Shown: positions 21,991-28,994 of the stretch, piece after piece
How positions within the stretch are numbered: position 1 is the first letter of the stretch
Layout of the letters: every line of letters begins with the position of its first letter
Assembly (NCBI GenBank): GCA_023387735.1
Contig: JAEWHP010000045.1
Location: 1 to 28,994 of the forward strand
Source: Pseudomonadota bacterium
GTDB lineage: Bacteria; Pseudomonadota; Alphaproteobacteria; Rhizobiales; Xanthobacteraceae
Direction: 5' to 3'
Length of the DNA stretch: 28,994 nt
Notes under the pieces: model-generated
What the model was told of the DNA's origin: nothing
The model's input: only the letters and a program-made list of their open reading frames with translations
Database searches by the model: none
Translations under genes and position numbers: made by a program

Positions 21991-22482
21991 ATGGCGAAGC
22001 GCCTGGACGAGATCCGACAGAGATTCGAGCCGCTGCTGCGGCGCGTCTTCCACACCTATTTTCTGCTGGTTCGCGGCATGACGCTCGGCGTCCGCGCCGT
22101 GGTGCTCGATGCCGATAACAAGGTGTTTTTGGTCAAGCACAGCTACGTCGCGGGATGGTACCTGCCGGGCGGCGGCGTCGACCATGGCGAGACCATGGAG
22201 CAGGCGATGCGCCGCGAGCTCAAGGAGGAGGGCGATATCGACCTGACCGGAGAGGCCGTGCTGCACGGCATCTTCCTTAACAGCCACGTCTCTCGCCGCG
22301 ACCATGTCGCGGTCTATGTGGTCAGGCATTTCCGGCAGGACCGACTGCCTGCGCCCAACCGCGAGATCATCGAATGCGGCTTCTTCGACGCTGCTGCCCT
22401 GCCGGATGGCGCGACACCCGGTACGCGGCTACGGATCGCGGAAGTGCTTCACGGCCAGCCCCTGATTGCGACTTGGCGCTGA
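21991..22482 (+). CDS. Nudix hydrolase
   Basis: A 163-residue Nudix protein. The Nudix box starts at Gly61: G-x5-E67-x7-R75-E76-L77-x-E79-E80, so all catalytic Glu residues are present. The last Gly of the consensus is replaced (EEGDI instead of EExGU; Asp82). GMTLGVRAVVLDADNKVFLVKHSYVAGWYLPGGG before the box is typical of NUDIX enzymes acting on nucleoside diphosphate derivatives; the substrate is unknown. The ATG at 21991 with CGAGAGG just upstream is the start; a much longer frame from 21226 is antisense to the phosphoesterase gene and is rejected. It may be co-transcribed with the next gene, 45 bases on. Confidence 0.92.
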   Translation: MAKRLDEIRQRFEPLLRRVFHTYFLLVRGMTLGVRAVVLDADNKVFLVKHSYVAGWYLPGGGVDHGETMEQAMRRELKEEGDIDLTGEAVLHGIFLNSHVSRRDHVAVYVVRHFRQDRLPAPNREIIECGFFDAAALPDGATPGTRLRIAEVLHGQPLIATWR

Positions 22483-22527
22483 GGGCGTCTATGCTAGACC
22501 GATCTGGGTGGGCGCCACGGAAATGGG

Positions 22528-23679
22528 ATGAAAGCCGCAAAATTTGCCTTCGGTCTGATCTGTCTTGCGATACTCGCCAGCAACATTTGGACAATGTTGC
22601 GCTGGAACGAGACGCGTGGGGTCTATGACGACATTTGCTATCTCCGGCAGGCGCATCTGTTCCAGCGCTTCGGCGTCAGCGGGCTCGACACCGACGCGGC
22701 GAGGGACGACGATCATTATTTCGAAGGCAAGTTGAAGGAGATCGACTTCGCGGCGTGGCGGGATCCGATCCGCTGGCCCTGCCACAATCCGATGTCGAGC
22801 GGCAAGATCGTGATGCAATATCCGCCCGGTACCGGCTTTCTGCTGGCACTGCTTCCGGAAGACCACCAGGTGGTGCCGCTCTACATCGCCGCGAGCGTAA
22901 TCCTGTGCGGCTTCGCACTGTCGGGCATATTTCTCGCGCGAACGCCGTTGTCGATCGTCGGTGCAGGTGTGCTCGGCGGGCTTGCTGTCTGCCTCATGGT
23001 CAACCCTGCCAAGGCGAGCTATTCGGTTGCGCCGACCATGGTGCTGTGCGCGGCTGCCGGATTCTTGACCGCACTGTGGCTGGCAAGGGACAAACGCAGC
23101 ATTTTGCTGATCGTGCTGATCGGCCTGTTGCTCGGCGCCTCCGTTAATTTCAGATTGCCGAACGCGCTGCTCGCAGCCGGCTATTTCCTGTTCCTCGGCA
23201 TTCCCTTTCTGTGGACGCGCTCGCTCCCGACGTTCGTGCGGGGGCTGGCCTTTGGTGTCGGTGTGCTCGTTGGCATGGCGCCGACACTAATCGCCCAGGC
23301 CATCAATGCCGGCAGCGCGCTAGCGACGACCTATGGCAGCGCCGACGTCGTCGCACCGGCTTTTGATCTTGCGGTGTTCGTTCAGTATTTGCGCGACTCG
23401 CAGTTCGGGCTGATCGTGTTTGCGATCGGTGTGTTGCTCTGGGTGTTGTGGACCGGCGAGGGGCATATGCGGCAGGCGGCGTTCCTCGTCGCCGGCAACC
23501 TCGTGGTCAATCTCGGTTTCTTTATGAGCCACCCGATCTTCACACCGTATTACGTCGTGCCGATCACGATGCTGTCGCTGTGGACGCTGTCCTTCGCCCA
23601 GCTGTTGCAGCCGGCCGAGGCGTGTGAAGCCGCGTCGGTCCGGCACGAGCAGGTGAGCCTGGGAGCGCTGCCGCGATGA
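22528..23679 (+). CDS. Polytopic membrane protein, probable GT-C-type glycosyltransferase
   Basis: A 383-residue inner-membrane protein with about nine hydrophobic segments. After the first TM helix (FAFGLICLAILASNIWTML) comes a periplasmic loop with paired acids (GVYDDICYLRQAHLF) and a longer polar stretch, then MQYPPGTGFLLALLP. An acidic pair after TM1 and a large first loop resemble GT-C (ArnT/PMT-like) enzymes that use polyprenyl-phosphate sugars; the assignment is by topology only. Its last 4 bases overlap the start of a GT2 glycosyltransferase that could make such a lipid-linked sugar, so the two genes likely act together on a surface glycan or glycolipid. Confidence 0.75.
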   Translation: MKAAKFAFGLICLAILASNIWTMLRWNETRGVYDDICYLRQAHLFQRFGVSGLDTDAARDDDHYFEGKLKEIDFAAWRDPIRWPCHNPMSSGKIVMQYPPGTGFLLALLPEDHQVVPLYIAASVILCGFALSGIFLARTPLSIVGAGVLGGLAVCLMVNPAKASYSVAPTMVLCAAAGFLTALWLARDKRSILLIVLIGLLLGASVNFRLPNALLAAGYFLFLGIPFLWTRSLPTFVRGLAFGVGVLVGMAPTLIAQAINAGSALATTYGSADVVAPAFDLAVFVQYLRDSQFGLIVFAIGVLLWVLWTGEGHMRQAAFLVAGNLVVNLGFFMSHPIFTPYYVVPITMLSLWTLSFAQLLQPAEACEAASVRHEQVSLGALPR

Positions 23680-24611
23680 CATCGGTGCAACCGCGCATCG
23701 CCGTGCTGGTGCCCTGCTACAACGAAGAGGCTGCGGTCGCGACCGTCATCGCTAACTTCCGCAGCGCGCTGCCCGCGGCCGAGATCTATGTCTACGACAA
23801 CAACTCACACGACCGTACTGCTGTCGTCGCGCGCGAGGCCGGTGCGATCGTCCGCACCGAGCGGCGGCAGGGCAAGGGCCATGTCGTGCGGCGCATGTTC
23901 GCCGACGTCGAGGCGGACATCTACGTACTGGTCGACGGCGATGCCACCTACGATGCGCCGAGCGCACCGCGCATGATCGACAAGCTGCTCGACGAGTATC
24001 TCGACATGGTGGTCGGCCTCCGCATCGATCAGTCGCAAGCGGCTTACCGTCTCGGCCATCGCACCGGCAACCGCATGCTGACCGGATTTCTGGCCTGGAC
24101 CTTCGGCCGCGATTTCCAGGACATCCTGTCCGGCTACCGCGTGTTCTCGCGCCGCTTCGTCAAATCGTTCCCGGTTCTCTCCGACGGTTTCGAGATCGAG
24201 ACAGAGCTCGCGGTTTATGCGCTGGAATTGTCGCTGCCGGTTGCCGAAGTCGAGACACCCTATTATGCGCGGCCCGAAGGCTCGTTCTCCAAGCTCAACA
24301 CCTGGCGCGACGGCTTTCGCATCCTCGGCACCATGCTGAAGCTCTACCGTGCCGAGAAGCCGCTGCGCTTCTTCGGCGCCATCGGCACCCTGCTGGCAGT
24401 CGTGTCGGTGCTGCTATCGATCCCCGTTGTCATTACCTTCATCGAGACCGGGCTGGTGCCGCGGCTGCCGACCGCCGTGCTGTCGATGGGCCTGATGATC
24501 ATGGCGATGCTGTCGGTCTCCTCCGGCCTCGTGCTCGACACCGTGACGCGGGGACGGCGGGAGATGAAGATGCTGGCTTATCTGTCCCAGCCGGCGCCGA
24601 AAAGGAACTGA
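23676..24611 (+). CDS. Glycosyltransferase family 2, membrane-linked, polyprenyl-phosphate sugar synthase-like
   Basis: A 311-residue GT2 enzyme. The GT-A domain has VLVPCYNEEAAVATVI (10-25), the nucleotide-binding VYDNNSHDRT (39-48), RRQGKGHVVRRMF and the DxD motif D87-G-D89 (VLVDGDATYD), then DILSGYRVFSRRFV. Two C-terminal TM helices follow (FFGAIGTLLAVVSVLLSIPVVITFI; AVLSMGLMIMAMLSVSSGLVL). This resembles dolichyl/polyprenyl-phosphate mannose or glucose synthases with a membrane anchor. The ATG overlaps the stop of the upstream membrane protein (ATGA), giving translational coupling. The sugar and acceptor are unknown. It has no partner downstream; a repeat lies before the next gene. Confidence 0.9.
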   Translation: MTSVQPRIAVLVPCYNEEAAVATVIANFRSALPAAEIYVYDNNSHDRTAVVAREAGAIVRTERRQGKGHVVRRMFADVEADIYVLVDGDATYDAPSAPRMIDKLLDEYLDMVVGLRIDQSQAAYRLGHRTGNRMLTGFLAWTFGRDFQDILSGYRVFSRRFVKSFPVLSDGFEIETELAVYALELSLPVAEVETPYYARPEGSFSKLNTWRDGFRILGTMLKLYRAEKPLRFFGAIGTLLAVVSVLLSIPVVITFIETGLVPRLPTAVLSMGLMIMAMLSVSSGLVLDTVTRGRREMKMLAYLSQPAPKRN

Positions 24612-24668
24612 CACGGGCGAGGCTCCCATGGACGTCCGCAACCGCAGATGCTACTCCGCTTCCTCTAT

Positions 24669-24720
24669 TGACGCGTTTTCTTAACGCGAACCGGGATCCA
24701 CTTCGCTCGAAAACGCTTTG
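24669..24720. repeat. Interspersed repeat ACGCGTTTTC...GAAAACGC
   Basis: Perfect 8-bp inverted arms GCGTTTTC (24673-24680) and GAAAACGC (24709-24716), with an inner hairpin CGCGTT / AACGCG (24672-24688) and the core GAACCGGGATCCACTTCGCT. I recall near-identical sequences as frequent intergenic repeats in Bradyrhizobium and other rhizobia. It ends 5 bases before the GNAT start codon. Confidence 0.7.
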
Positions 24721-24725
24721 ATAAG

Positions 24726-25241
24726 ATGACCGACCTCTCCATCACCATCCGTCCCGAAGCCCCAGGCGACGCCCAGTCGATCGAGCGGCTGCACGAGCGC
24801 ACGTTTGGCCCCGGCCGCTTCGTGCTCAGCGCCTATCGCATTCGCGAGCATGTCGACCATCTGCTCGACGTCTCCTTCACGGCCCGGATCGGCACGTTGC
24901 TGGTGGGCTCGGTCCGGCAGTTGCCTGTCATGATCGGTGAGACGTCGGCGCTGCTGCTTGGGCCGCTCACAGTCGAGCCGCCGTTCCGCAGCCGCGGCAT
25001 CGGCCGCATGCTGATGGAGCGGGCCCTGAAGGATGCGAAGGACAAGGGACATCGCATCGTGCTGCTGGTCGGCGACGAACCCTATTACAGCCGTGTCGGC
25101 TTCAAGCTTGTCCCCAAGGGGCGCGTCACCATGCCTGGTCCGGTGGACGCGGCGCGCGTTCTGGTGTTCGAACTCGCCGACGGCGCCTTCGAAGGCGTCT
25201 CGGGCGCGGTTGCTCCTGATTGGAGCAGGGCGCGGGTCTAG
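24726..25241 (+). CDS. GNAT family N-acetyltransferase, YhbS-like
   Basis: A 171-residue acetyltransferase. The acetyl-CoA binding motif A is visible as LGPLTVEPPFRSRGIGRMLMERAL (R-x-x-G-x-G), preceded by the β4 strand, and motif B includes DEPYYSRVGFKLVPKG, the YYxRxGF signature of the YhbS group. N-terminal residues TIRPEAPGDAQSIERLHERTFG are typical. The substrate amine is unknown. The ATG at 24726 has no good SD because an interspersed repeat ends 5 bases before it, so translation could be weak. It is followed by a DUF1801 gene 22 bases on, probably in the same transcript. Confidence 0.9.
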   Translation: MTDLSITIRPEAPGDAQSIERLHERTFGPGRFVLSAYRIREHVDHLLDVSFTARIGTLLVGSVRQLPVMIGETSALLLGPLTVEPPFRSRGIGRMLMERALKDAKDKGHRIVLLVGDEPYYSRVGFKLVPKGRVTMPGPVDAARVLVFELADGAFEGVSGAVAPDWSRARV

Positions 25242-25263
25242 CACACAACCGATCGAGGCCCAG

Positions 25264-25731
25264 ATGTTCCGCGTCACAGCCGACACATTGCAGGCCTACC
25301 TCGACTTCGATCCCGAGCGAAAGCGCGACCTGACCAAGCTGCACAAGCTGGTCGTCTCGGCCGCGCCATCCCTCAAGCGCTATTTCCATCAGGGAACACC
25401 CGCAGGCGAGGCGGGTATGCGCATGAAGATGATCGGCTACGGCAAGTTTCGCTACGCCATCAAATCAGGAAAAACCACCGAATGGCCGGTGATCGGCGCC
25501 GCGCTTCAGAAAAACTACATCAGCGTCTACGTGGCGGTGACCAGGCAAGGCAGGCCGATCGTATCCAGCTACGCTGGAGAGCTCGGTGAATTGCGCGCTG
25601 GAAACAACAACTTCAGTTTCGAACGGTTCGACGACCTCACGCAAGATGCTGTGACTGCCCTCTTCGCGGAGGTTGGGGCCATCTTCAAAGCGGATCCTGA
25701 AAATCCGGTCCGCCACATGCAGGGCTCCTGA
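25264..25731 (+). CDS. DUF1801 domain-containing protein
   Basis: A 155-residue protein with the DUF1801/YdhG-like pattern: an N-terminal helical part (LQAYLDFDPERKRDLTKLHKLVVSAAPSLKRYFHQG), MKMIGYGKFRYAIKSGKTTEWPVIG in the core, QKNYISVYVA, and a C-terminal FERFDDLTQDAVTALFAEV helix. The domain is also found in iron-binding or DUF5655-type proteins; its function is not settled. The start is the ATG at 25264, 22 bases after the acetyltransferase stop, with GAGG at 25256-25259 overlapping that gap. Confidence 0.85.
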   Translation: MFRVTADTLQAYLDFDPERKRDLTKLHKLVVSAAPSLKRYFHQGTPAGEAGMRMKMIGYGKFRYAIKSGKTTEWPVIGAALQKNYISVYVAVTRQGRPIVSSYAGELGELRAGNNNFSFERFDDLTQDAVTALFAEVGAIFKADPENPVRHMQGS

Positions 25732-25836
25732 TCCGGAATATTCCGTGCGGATGAACGATCATGATCGCCGCGACGTGTTCGGCTGATGCCGGGAGGTCGT
25801 GTCCGAATTCAGATCGTCCACTGCACGAGAGCGCCA

Positions 25837-26589
25837 ATGCCCCTCAGTCGTCGCCAGCTTCTCGCGATAACGTCGTTGACGGTCGCATCCGGAATTGCCA
25901 GCGCGTCCATGAGGTCAGGCACGCCGATCAAGGCGGTGGCGTTTGACGGCTTTCCGATTTTCGATCCGCGTCCGATCTTCGCGCTGGCGGAACAGCTGTT
26001 TCCCGGCCGCGGTGCCGAGCTATCGAATGTTTGGCGGACGAAGCAGTTCGAGTACACATGGCTGCGCACCATGAGCGGACATTATCGCGACTTTCTTGGA
26101 ATCATCGACGACGCCCTTGTGTTCGCCTGCAAGTCGCTCGATCTCGACCTGACCGGCATCAAGAGAAGTACGCTGGTCGAGAGTTACCTCAAAATGCCGA
26201 TCTGGCCCGACGTCTTGCCTGCCTTGTCCATGTTGAAGGAAAGTGGCTTGCGGCTCGCATTCCTCAGCAATTTCTCGCCCGCGATGTTTGACGGCAATAT
26301 TCGCGGGACCGAGCTTGAGGGCATGTTCGAATTTCGACTGAGCACCGACACGGTTCGTGCCTACAAGCCCGACCCGCGGGCCTATCAGATGGGCCTCGAT
26401 GCCTTTGCCCTGAAGCGCGAGGAGATCCTGTTCGCGGCCTTTGCCGGCTGGGACGCTTCGGGCGCAAAGCTGTTCGGCTATCCCACGTTCTGGGTCAACC
26501 GGCAGAAGCAATCACGCGAACAATTGGACGCCATTCCTGATGGCGAGGGGCAGGGGATGGCGGATCTGGCGCACTTTCTTTCGGCGTGA
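25837..26589 (+). CDS. Haloacid dehalogenase-like (HAD type II) protein with Tat signal
   Basis: A 250-residue protein. A twin-arginine signal is visible at the N-terminus (MPLSRRQLLAITSLTVASGIASA), which would export a folded protein to the periplasm. The rest aligns to type II 2-haloacid dehalogenases: nucleophile Asp37 (AFDGFPIFD), Ser144 (FLSNFS), Lys177 and Tyr183 (YKPDPRAY) and Asp206 (GWDASGAKLFG) have the known spacing. But positions matching L-DEX Thr14, Ser175 and Asn177 are Ile41, Ala201 and Ala203. Hydrolysis by an Asp nucleophile is possible, yet true dehalogenation is doubtful. The ATG at 25837 puts the twin Arg at residues 5-6. An upstream in-frame ATG at 25786 adds 17 residues. 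Confidence 0.87.
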   Translation: MPLSRRQLLAITSLTVASGIASASMRSGTPIKAVAFDGFPIFDPRPIFALAEQLFPGRGAELSNVWRTKQFEYTWLRTMSGHYRDFLGIIDDALVFACKSLDLDLTGIKRSTLVESYLKMPIWPDVLPALSMLKESGLRLAFLSNFSPAMFDGNIRGTELEGMFEFRLSTDTVRAYKPDPRAYQMGLDAFALKREEILFAAFAGWDASGAKLFGYPTFWVNRQKQSREQLDAIPDGEGQGMADLAHFLSA

Positions 26590-26656
26590 CACGCTATCCC
26601 GTCGGCGCGGTTTATGCCAAAACGGCTGGACGAAGCTGACGAAGGATATGTGAAGT

Positions 26657-27427
26657 TTGGCCGCACCCAAGAAGGGCCCACCGCCCGCGGAACGCCAGAA
26701 CGGGATTGATCGGACAATCGATCTCCTGGAGGCGCTGCTGCATTTGCGCGCGCCCTCCAAGCTCAGCGACCTCGCCAAGCAAATGGACGCGCCGCGGTCG
26801 ACCGTCTATGCGATCGCCAACCGCCTGATCGAGGCGGACCTGCTCGAGAGCGTCGGTGATGGCGGCCAGGTCTATTTCGGCAAGGCGGTGCATCTCTACG
26901 GTCGGGCCTATGCGGAGGCCAATCCCCTGCATCGCCGGTGCCGCGAAGCGCTCGATCGGCTCGCGACCCAGCATAGCGCCACCGCGCAACTCTGCGCGCT
27001 GCGCGGCCGCAAATATGTGGTGGTCGATACACGCGACGGGTCGGGCCTGTTCCGCATCACGACGGATGTCGGCATCGAGGTGCCCTTGCCATGGACGGCA
27101 TCCGGCCGGTTGCTGCTGGATCATATGAGCCCGGCGGAAATTCGCGCCTTCGTTCCGAAGGAGGATTTTCGCCTTCCAGACGGGCGTGTGCTCGACGTCG
27201 ACGATTTCATCAAGGACGTGGGGCGTGCGCGACGTGACGGCAAATGCGTGACAACAGCACTGTCCGATCGGTTCACGTCGTGCCTTGCCGCGCCGATCCG
27301 CGACAAGAGGGGTGTTGCAGTCGCAACGCTTTGCTTCGTGGTTCCCGCAGATTCGGTGAAGGAGCGCAGAAGCGCTCTGCTCGACGATCTCGTCGCCACC
27401 GCAACCGAACTCTCTGATCGTTCCTGA
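26657..27427 (+). CDS. IclR family transcriptional regulator
   Basis: A 256-residue regulator. The N-terminal winged helix-turn-helix spans about residues 14-75 (IDRTIDLLEALLHL...LSDLAKQMDAPRSTVYAIANRLIEADLLE), and the effector-binding IclR domain covers about 90-250 (ATQHSATAQLCALRGRKYVVVD ... TSCLAAPIRDKRGVAVATLCFVVP). The only start consistent with the full HTH is a TTG at 26657; the frame has a TGA just before it, and the next ATG would remove part of the HTH. GAAGGA lies 11 bases upstream. It precedes an MFS transporter gene on the same strand and probably controls it in response to the transported acid or its product. Confidence 0.9.
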   Translation: MAAPKKGPPPAERQNGIDRTIDLLEALLHLRAPSKLSDLAKQMDAPRSTVYAIANRLIEADLLESVGDGGQVYFGKAVHLYGRAYAEANPLHRRCREALDRLATQHSATAQLCALRGRKYVVVDTRDGSGLFRITTDVGIEVPLPWTASGRLLLDHMSPAEIRAFVPKEDFRLPDGRVLDVDDFIKDVGRARRDGKCVTTALSDRFTSCLAAPIRDKRGVAVATLCFVVPADSVKERRSALLDDLVATATELSDRS

Positions 27428-27600
27428 ACCGAGCCGATCCGAAACGCTGCGACTGATGTTCCCGCATCGGATGTAGCGTCGTCGTGCGTCCTGATGTTCG
27501 CGCAGCACGCAGCGCACAACGCTCAATCGATGCGCGCCGAGGCGAGCAGGACTAGAATGTCCGGGCTTGACATCACGCCGCTGTAATCTCTAACGTGACG

Positions 27601-27640
27601 CTATAAGATAATATTGTCCACTATAAGAGACAATATAATT
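27601..27640. promoter_or_regulatory. AT-rich operator/promoter candidate upstream of the MFS gene
   Basis: Perfect 8-bp inverted arms ATATTGTC (27611-27618) and GACAATAT (27629-27636) flank a 10-base spacer. CTATAAGA occurs twice, at 27601 and 27621, exactly 20 bases (about two helical turns) apart. A consensus -10 hexamer TATAAT is at 27634-27639 and overlaps the right arm. No good -35 lies at 17 bases, which would fit an activator-dependent or repressible promoter. Binding by the adjacent IclR protein is inferred. The rest of the 289-base gap 27428-27716 shows no gene; TTGACA occurs at 27567-27572 without a clear partner. Confidence 0.6.
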
Positions 27641-27716
27641 GCAGGCACAGCGAGGTTCTCTCCGTCCCAAGTCGGGGCGCGAGACGCGTTCCTGCGTTTT
27701 CAGGCGAGGATTCAAC

Positions 27717-28994
27717 ATGGCGAATGCAGCACAACAGGTACCCGGACGACGCTGGCTGATCGGTTGTCTGCTCGGCGTTGGAATTCTCATCAACTACATC
27801 GATCGCGTCGGTCTCTCCGCCGCGACGCCTGAGCTGACCAAGGAACTCGGTCTCACCGCCACCGATATCGGCCTGCTCGGCAGCGCGTTCTTCTGGACCT
27901 ATTCGCTGCTGCAGGTTCCCGGCGGCATGGTACTCGATCGCTTCGGCGTCACCAGGGTCGGTCGTGCCTCGAGCTTCCTCTGGGCCGTCGCCGCGACCAT
28001 CACCGCGCTCGCGAGCGGACTCTACGGAATCTTCGCCGCGCGTCTGCTGCTCGGCGTCGCAGAAGCACCGGCCTTCCCGGCCAGCCAGAAGGCGACAGGC
28101 CACTGGTTTCCGCTCGATGAGCGCGCGCGCTCGACCGCGATCTTCGATTCCGCCGCCAAATTTTCCAACGTGATCGGCGTGCCGCTGGTCGCCTATGTGA
28201 TCTTTCTCTACGGCTGGCGCTGGGGCTTTGGCGTCACCGCCATTCTGAGCTTCCTCTATTTCGTCGCCTACTATGTCATCTATCGCAATCCGAGCGAGGA
28301 TCCGAAGCTTTCGAAGGCCGAGCATGACTACATCATCGCCGGCGGTGGTACGTCCGAAGGTCCGGCGACCGCGGGGCAGAGCCGCATGCTCGGCTATCTC
28401 CTGCGCAACCGCAAAGTCTGGGGCCTGACCATCGGCTTCTCCGCCTATGGCTATACTTTCTATCTCTTCCTGACCTGGCTGCCCGGCTATCTCGCCCAGA
28501 CCATGCACATGAACCTGATGTCGGCGGCGGGCTATTCGACCATCCCCTGGATCTTCGCGAGCTTGTCGGACCTCTTGATCGGCGGCTTCCTGGTGGATCA
28601 TCTGATCGTGCGCGGCTACGACTCGACGCGGGTGCGCCAGTCGGTGATCATCGTCGGCATGCTGATGGGGCTCGCCGTCATCGGCGCCGCCTTCACCGTG
28701 AAGCCGGGCTGGGCGCTGCTGTGGCTGTCGATCGCGATCTCGGGGCTGTCGGCCGCAGCGCCCGTCGGGTCCTCGATCGTGTCGCTGATCGCACCCAAGG
28801 GCGGTGCGGGAAGTGTCGGCGGCATTGTCAATTTCACCAACAACATGATGGGCGTGCTCGCGCCGATCGTGACCGGCATCGTCGTGGACTGGACGCAGTC
28901 CTTCGCCGGTGCCTTCATGATCGCCGGCGTCGTGCTGCTGATCGGCATCTTCTTCTATGTCGTGGTGCTCGGCAGGATCGAGTCTATTCCCGAT
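27717..28994 (+). CDS. MFS transporter, anion:cation symporter (glucarate/galactonate permease-like) family, 3' end outside window
   Basis: An open frame of 426 codons with no stop before the window ends. The first segments, RRWLIGCLLGVGILINYIDRVGLSAATPEL, carry the NY-x-DR signature of the ACS family after TM1, followed by GLLGSAFFWTYSLLQVPGGMVLDRFG with the MFS loop 2-3 motif. About eleven to twelve hydrophobic segments are visible, the last at FMIAGVVLLIGIFFYVVVL, so nearly all of the protein is present. Substrates of this family are organic acids such as hexarates, galactonate, phthalate or tartrate. GGCGAGGA precedes the ATG at 27717. The upstream IclR gene suggests substrate-induced control. 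Confidence 0.92.
   Translation, partial: MANAAQQVPGRRWLIGCLLGVGILINYIDRVGLSAATPELTKELGLTATDIGLLGSAFFWTYSLLQVPGGMVLDRFGVTRVGRASSFLWAVAATITALASGLYGIFAARLLLGVAEAPAFPASQKATGHWFPLDERARSTAIFDSAAKFSNVIGVPLVAYVIFLYGWRWGFGVTAILSFLYFVAYYVIYRNPSEDPKLSKAEHDYIIAGGGTSEGPATAGQSRMLGYLLRNRKVWGLTIGFSAYGYTFYLFLTWLPGYLAQTMHMNLMSAAGYSTIPWIFASLSDLLIGGFLVDHLIVRGYDSTRVRQSVIIVGMLMGLAVIGAAFTVKPGWALLWLSIAISGLSAAAPVGSSIVSLIAPKGGAGSVGGIVNFTNNMMGVLAPIVTGIVVDWTQSFAGAFMIAGVVLLIGIFFYVVVLGRIESIPD

Overview
The window is GC-rich chromosomal DNA of an alphaproteobacterium, most probably Bradyrhizobium or a close relative in the Nitrobacteraceae. The reasons are codon and base usage, several families of hairpin-forming interspersed repeats (CGTCATTCCGGGG... 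, ...GCCGCGGCGTACTGGAT... , GTGGGTTAGCG...CGTAACCCAC, CCCGGATGAGCGAAG..., ACGCGTTTTC...GAAAACGC) that I associate with that group from memory, and gene pairs common there (short-chain acyl regulator/aceA, aceA/DUF4170). No tRNA, rRNA, CRISPR array, prophage, transposase or conjugation gene was seen. Most of it reads as ordinary metabolic chromosome.

Layout. 1-500: the 3' end of a sugar/polyol ABC transporter binding protein with a clear intrinsic terminator. 629-4892, all on the minus strand: Old Yellow Enzyme-type reductase, SDR oxidoreductase, DUF1993 protein, MltB-type lytic transglycosylase. 5169-8798, plus strand: a three-gene molybdenum hydroxylase operon in the order FAD subunit, [2Fe-2S] subunit, Mo-cofactor subunit. 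It resembles coxMSL but lacks the CO-dehydrogenase active-site loop. 9008-10402: a Phd/VapC toxin-antitoxin pair and a DinB-family protein, with related repeats on both sides. 10643-12588, minus strand: a sensor histidine kinase split by a one-base frameshift. 12765-16497: small secreted protein, ChbG/HpnK deacetylase, DedA membrane protein, VOC protein, two coupled hypotheticals and a small cytochrome c.

16631-20231 is the best-defined regulatory unit. An XRE/ScfR (RamB-like) regulator diverges from isocitrate lyase (aceA), which is followed by a DUF4170 gene and an intrinsic terminator. The short divergent region carries a perfect 15-bp palindrome and repeated TGACAA units, a likely operator for glyoxylate-bypass control. 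20341-26589: single-TM protein, metallophosphoesterase (minus), Nudix hydrolase, an overlapping pair of membrane GT-C-like protein and GT2 glycosyltransferase, GNAT acetyltransferase, DUF1801 protein and a Tat-exported haloacid-dehalogenase-like protein with altered active-site residues. 26657-28994: an IclR regulator with a TTG start, an AT-rich region with inverted and direct repeats, and an MFS transporter that runs off the window.

No clearly new multi-gene system was found. The best leads are the aceA/scfR operator, the operator-like region before the MFS gene, the divergent HAD protein, the frameshifted kinase and the molybdenum hydroxylase of unknown substrate.
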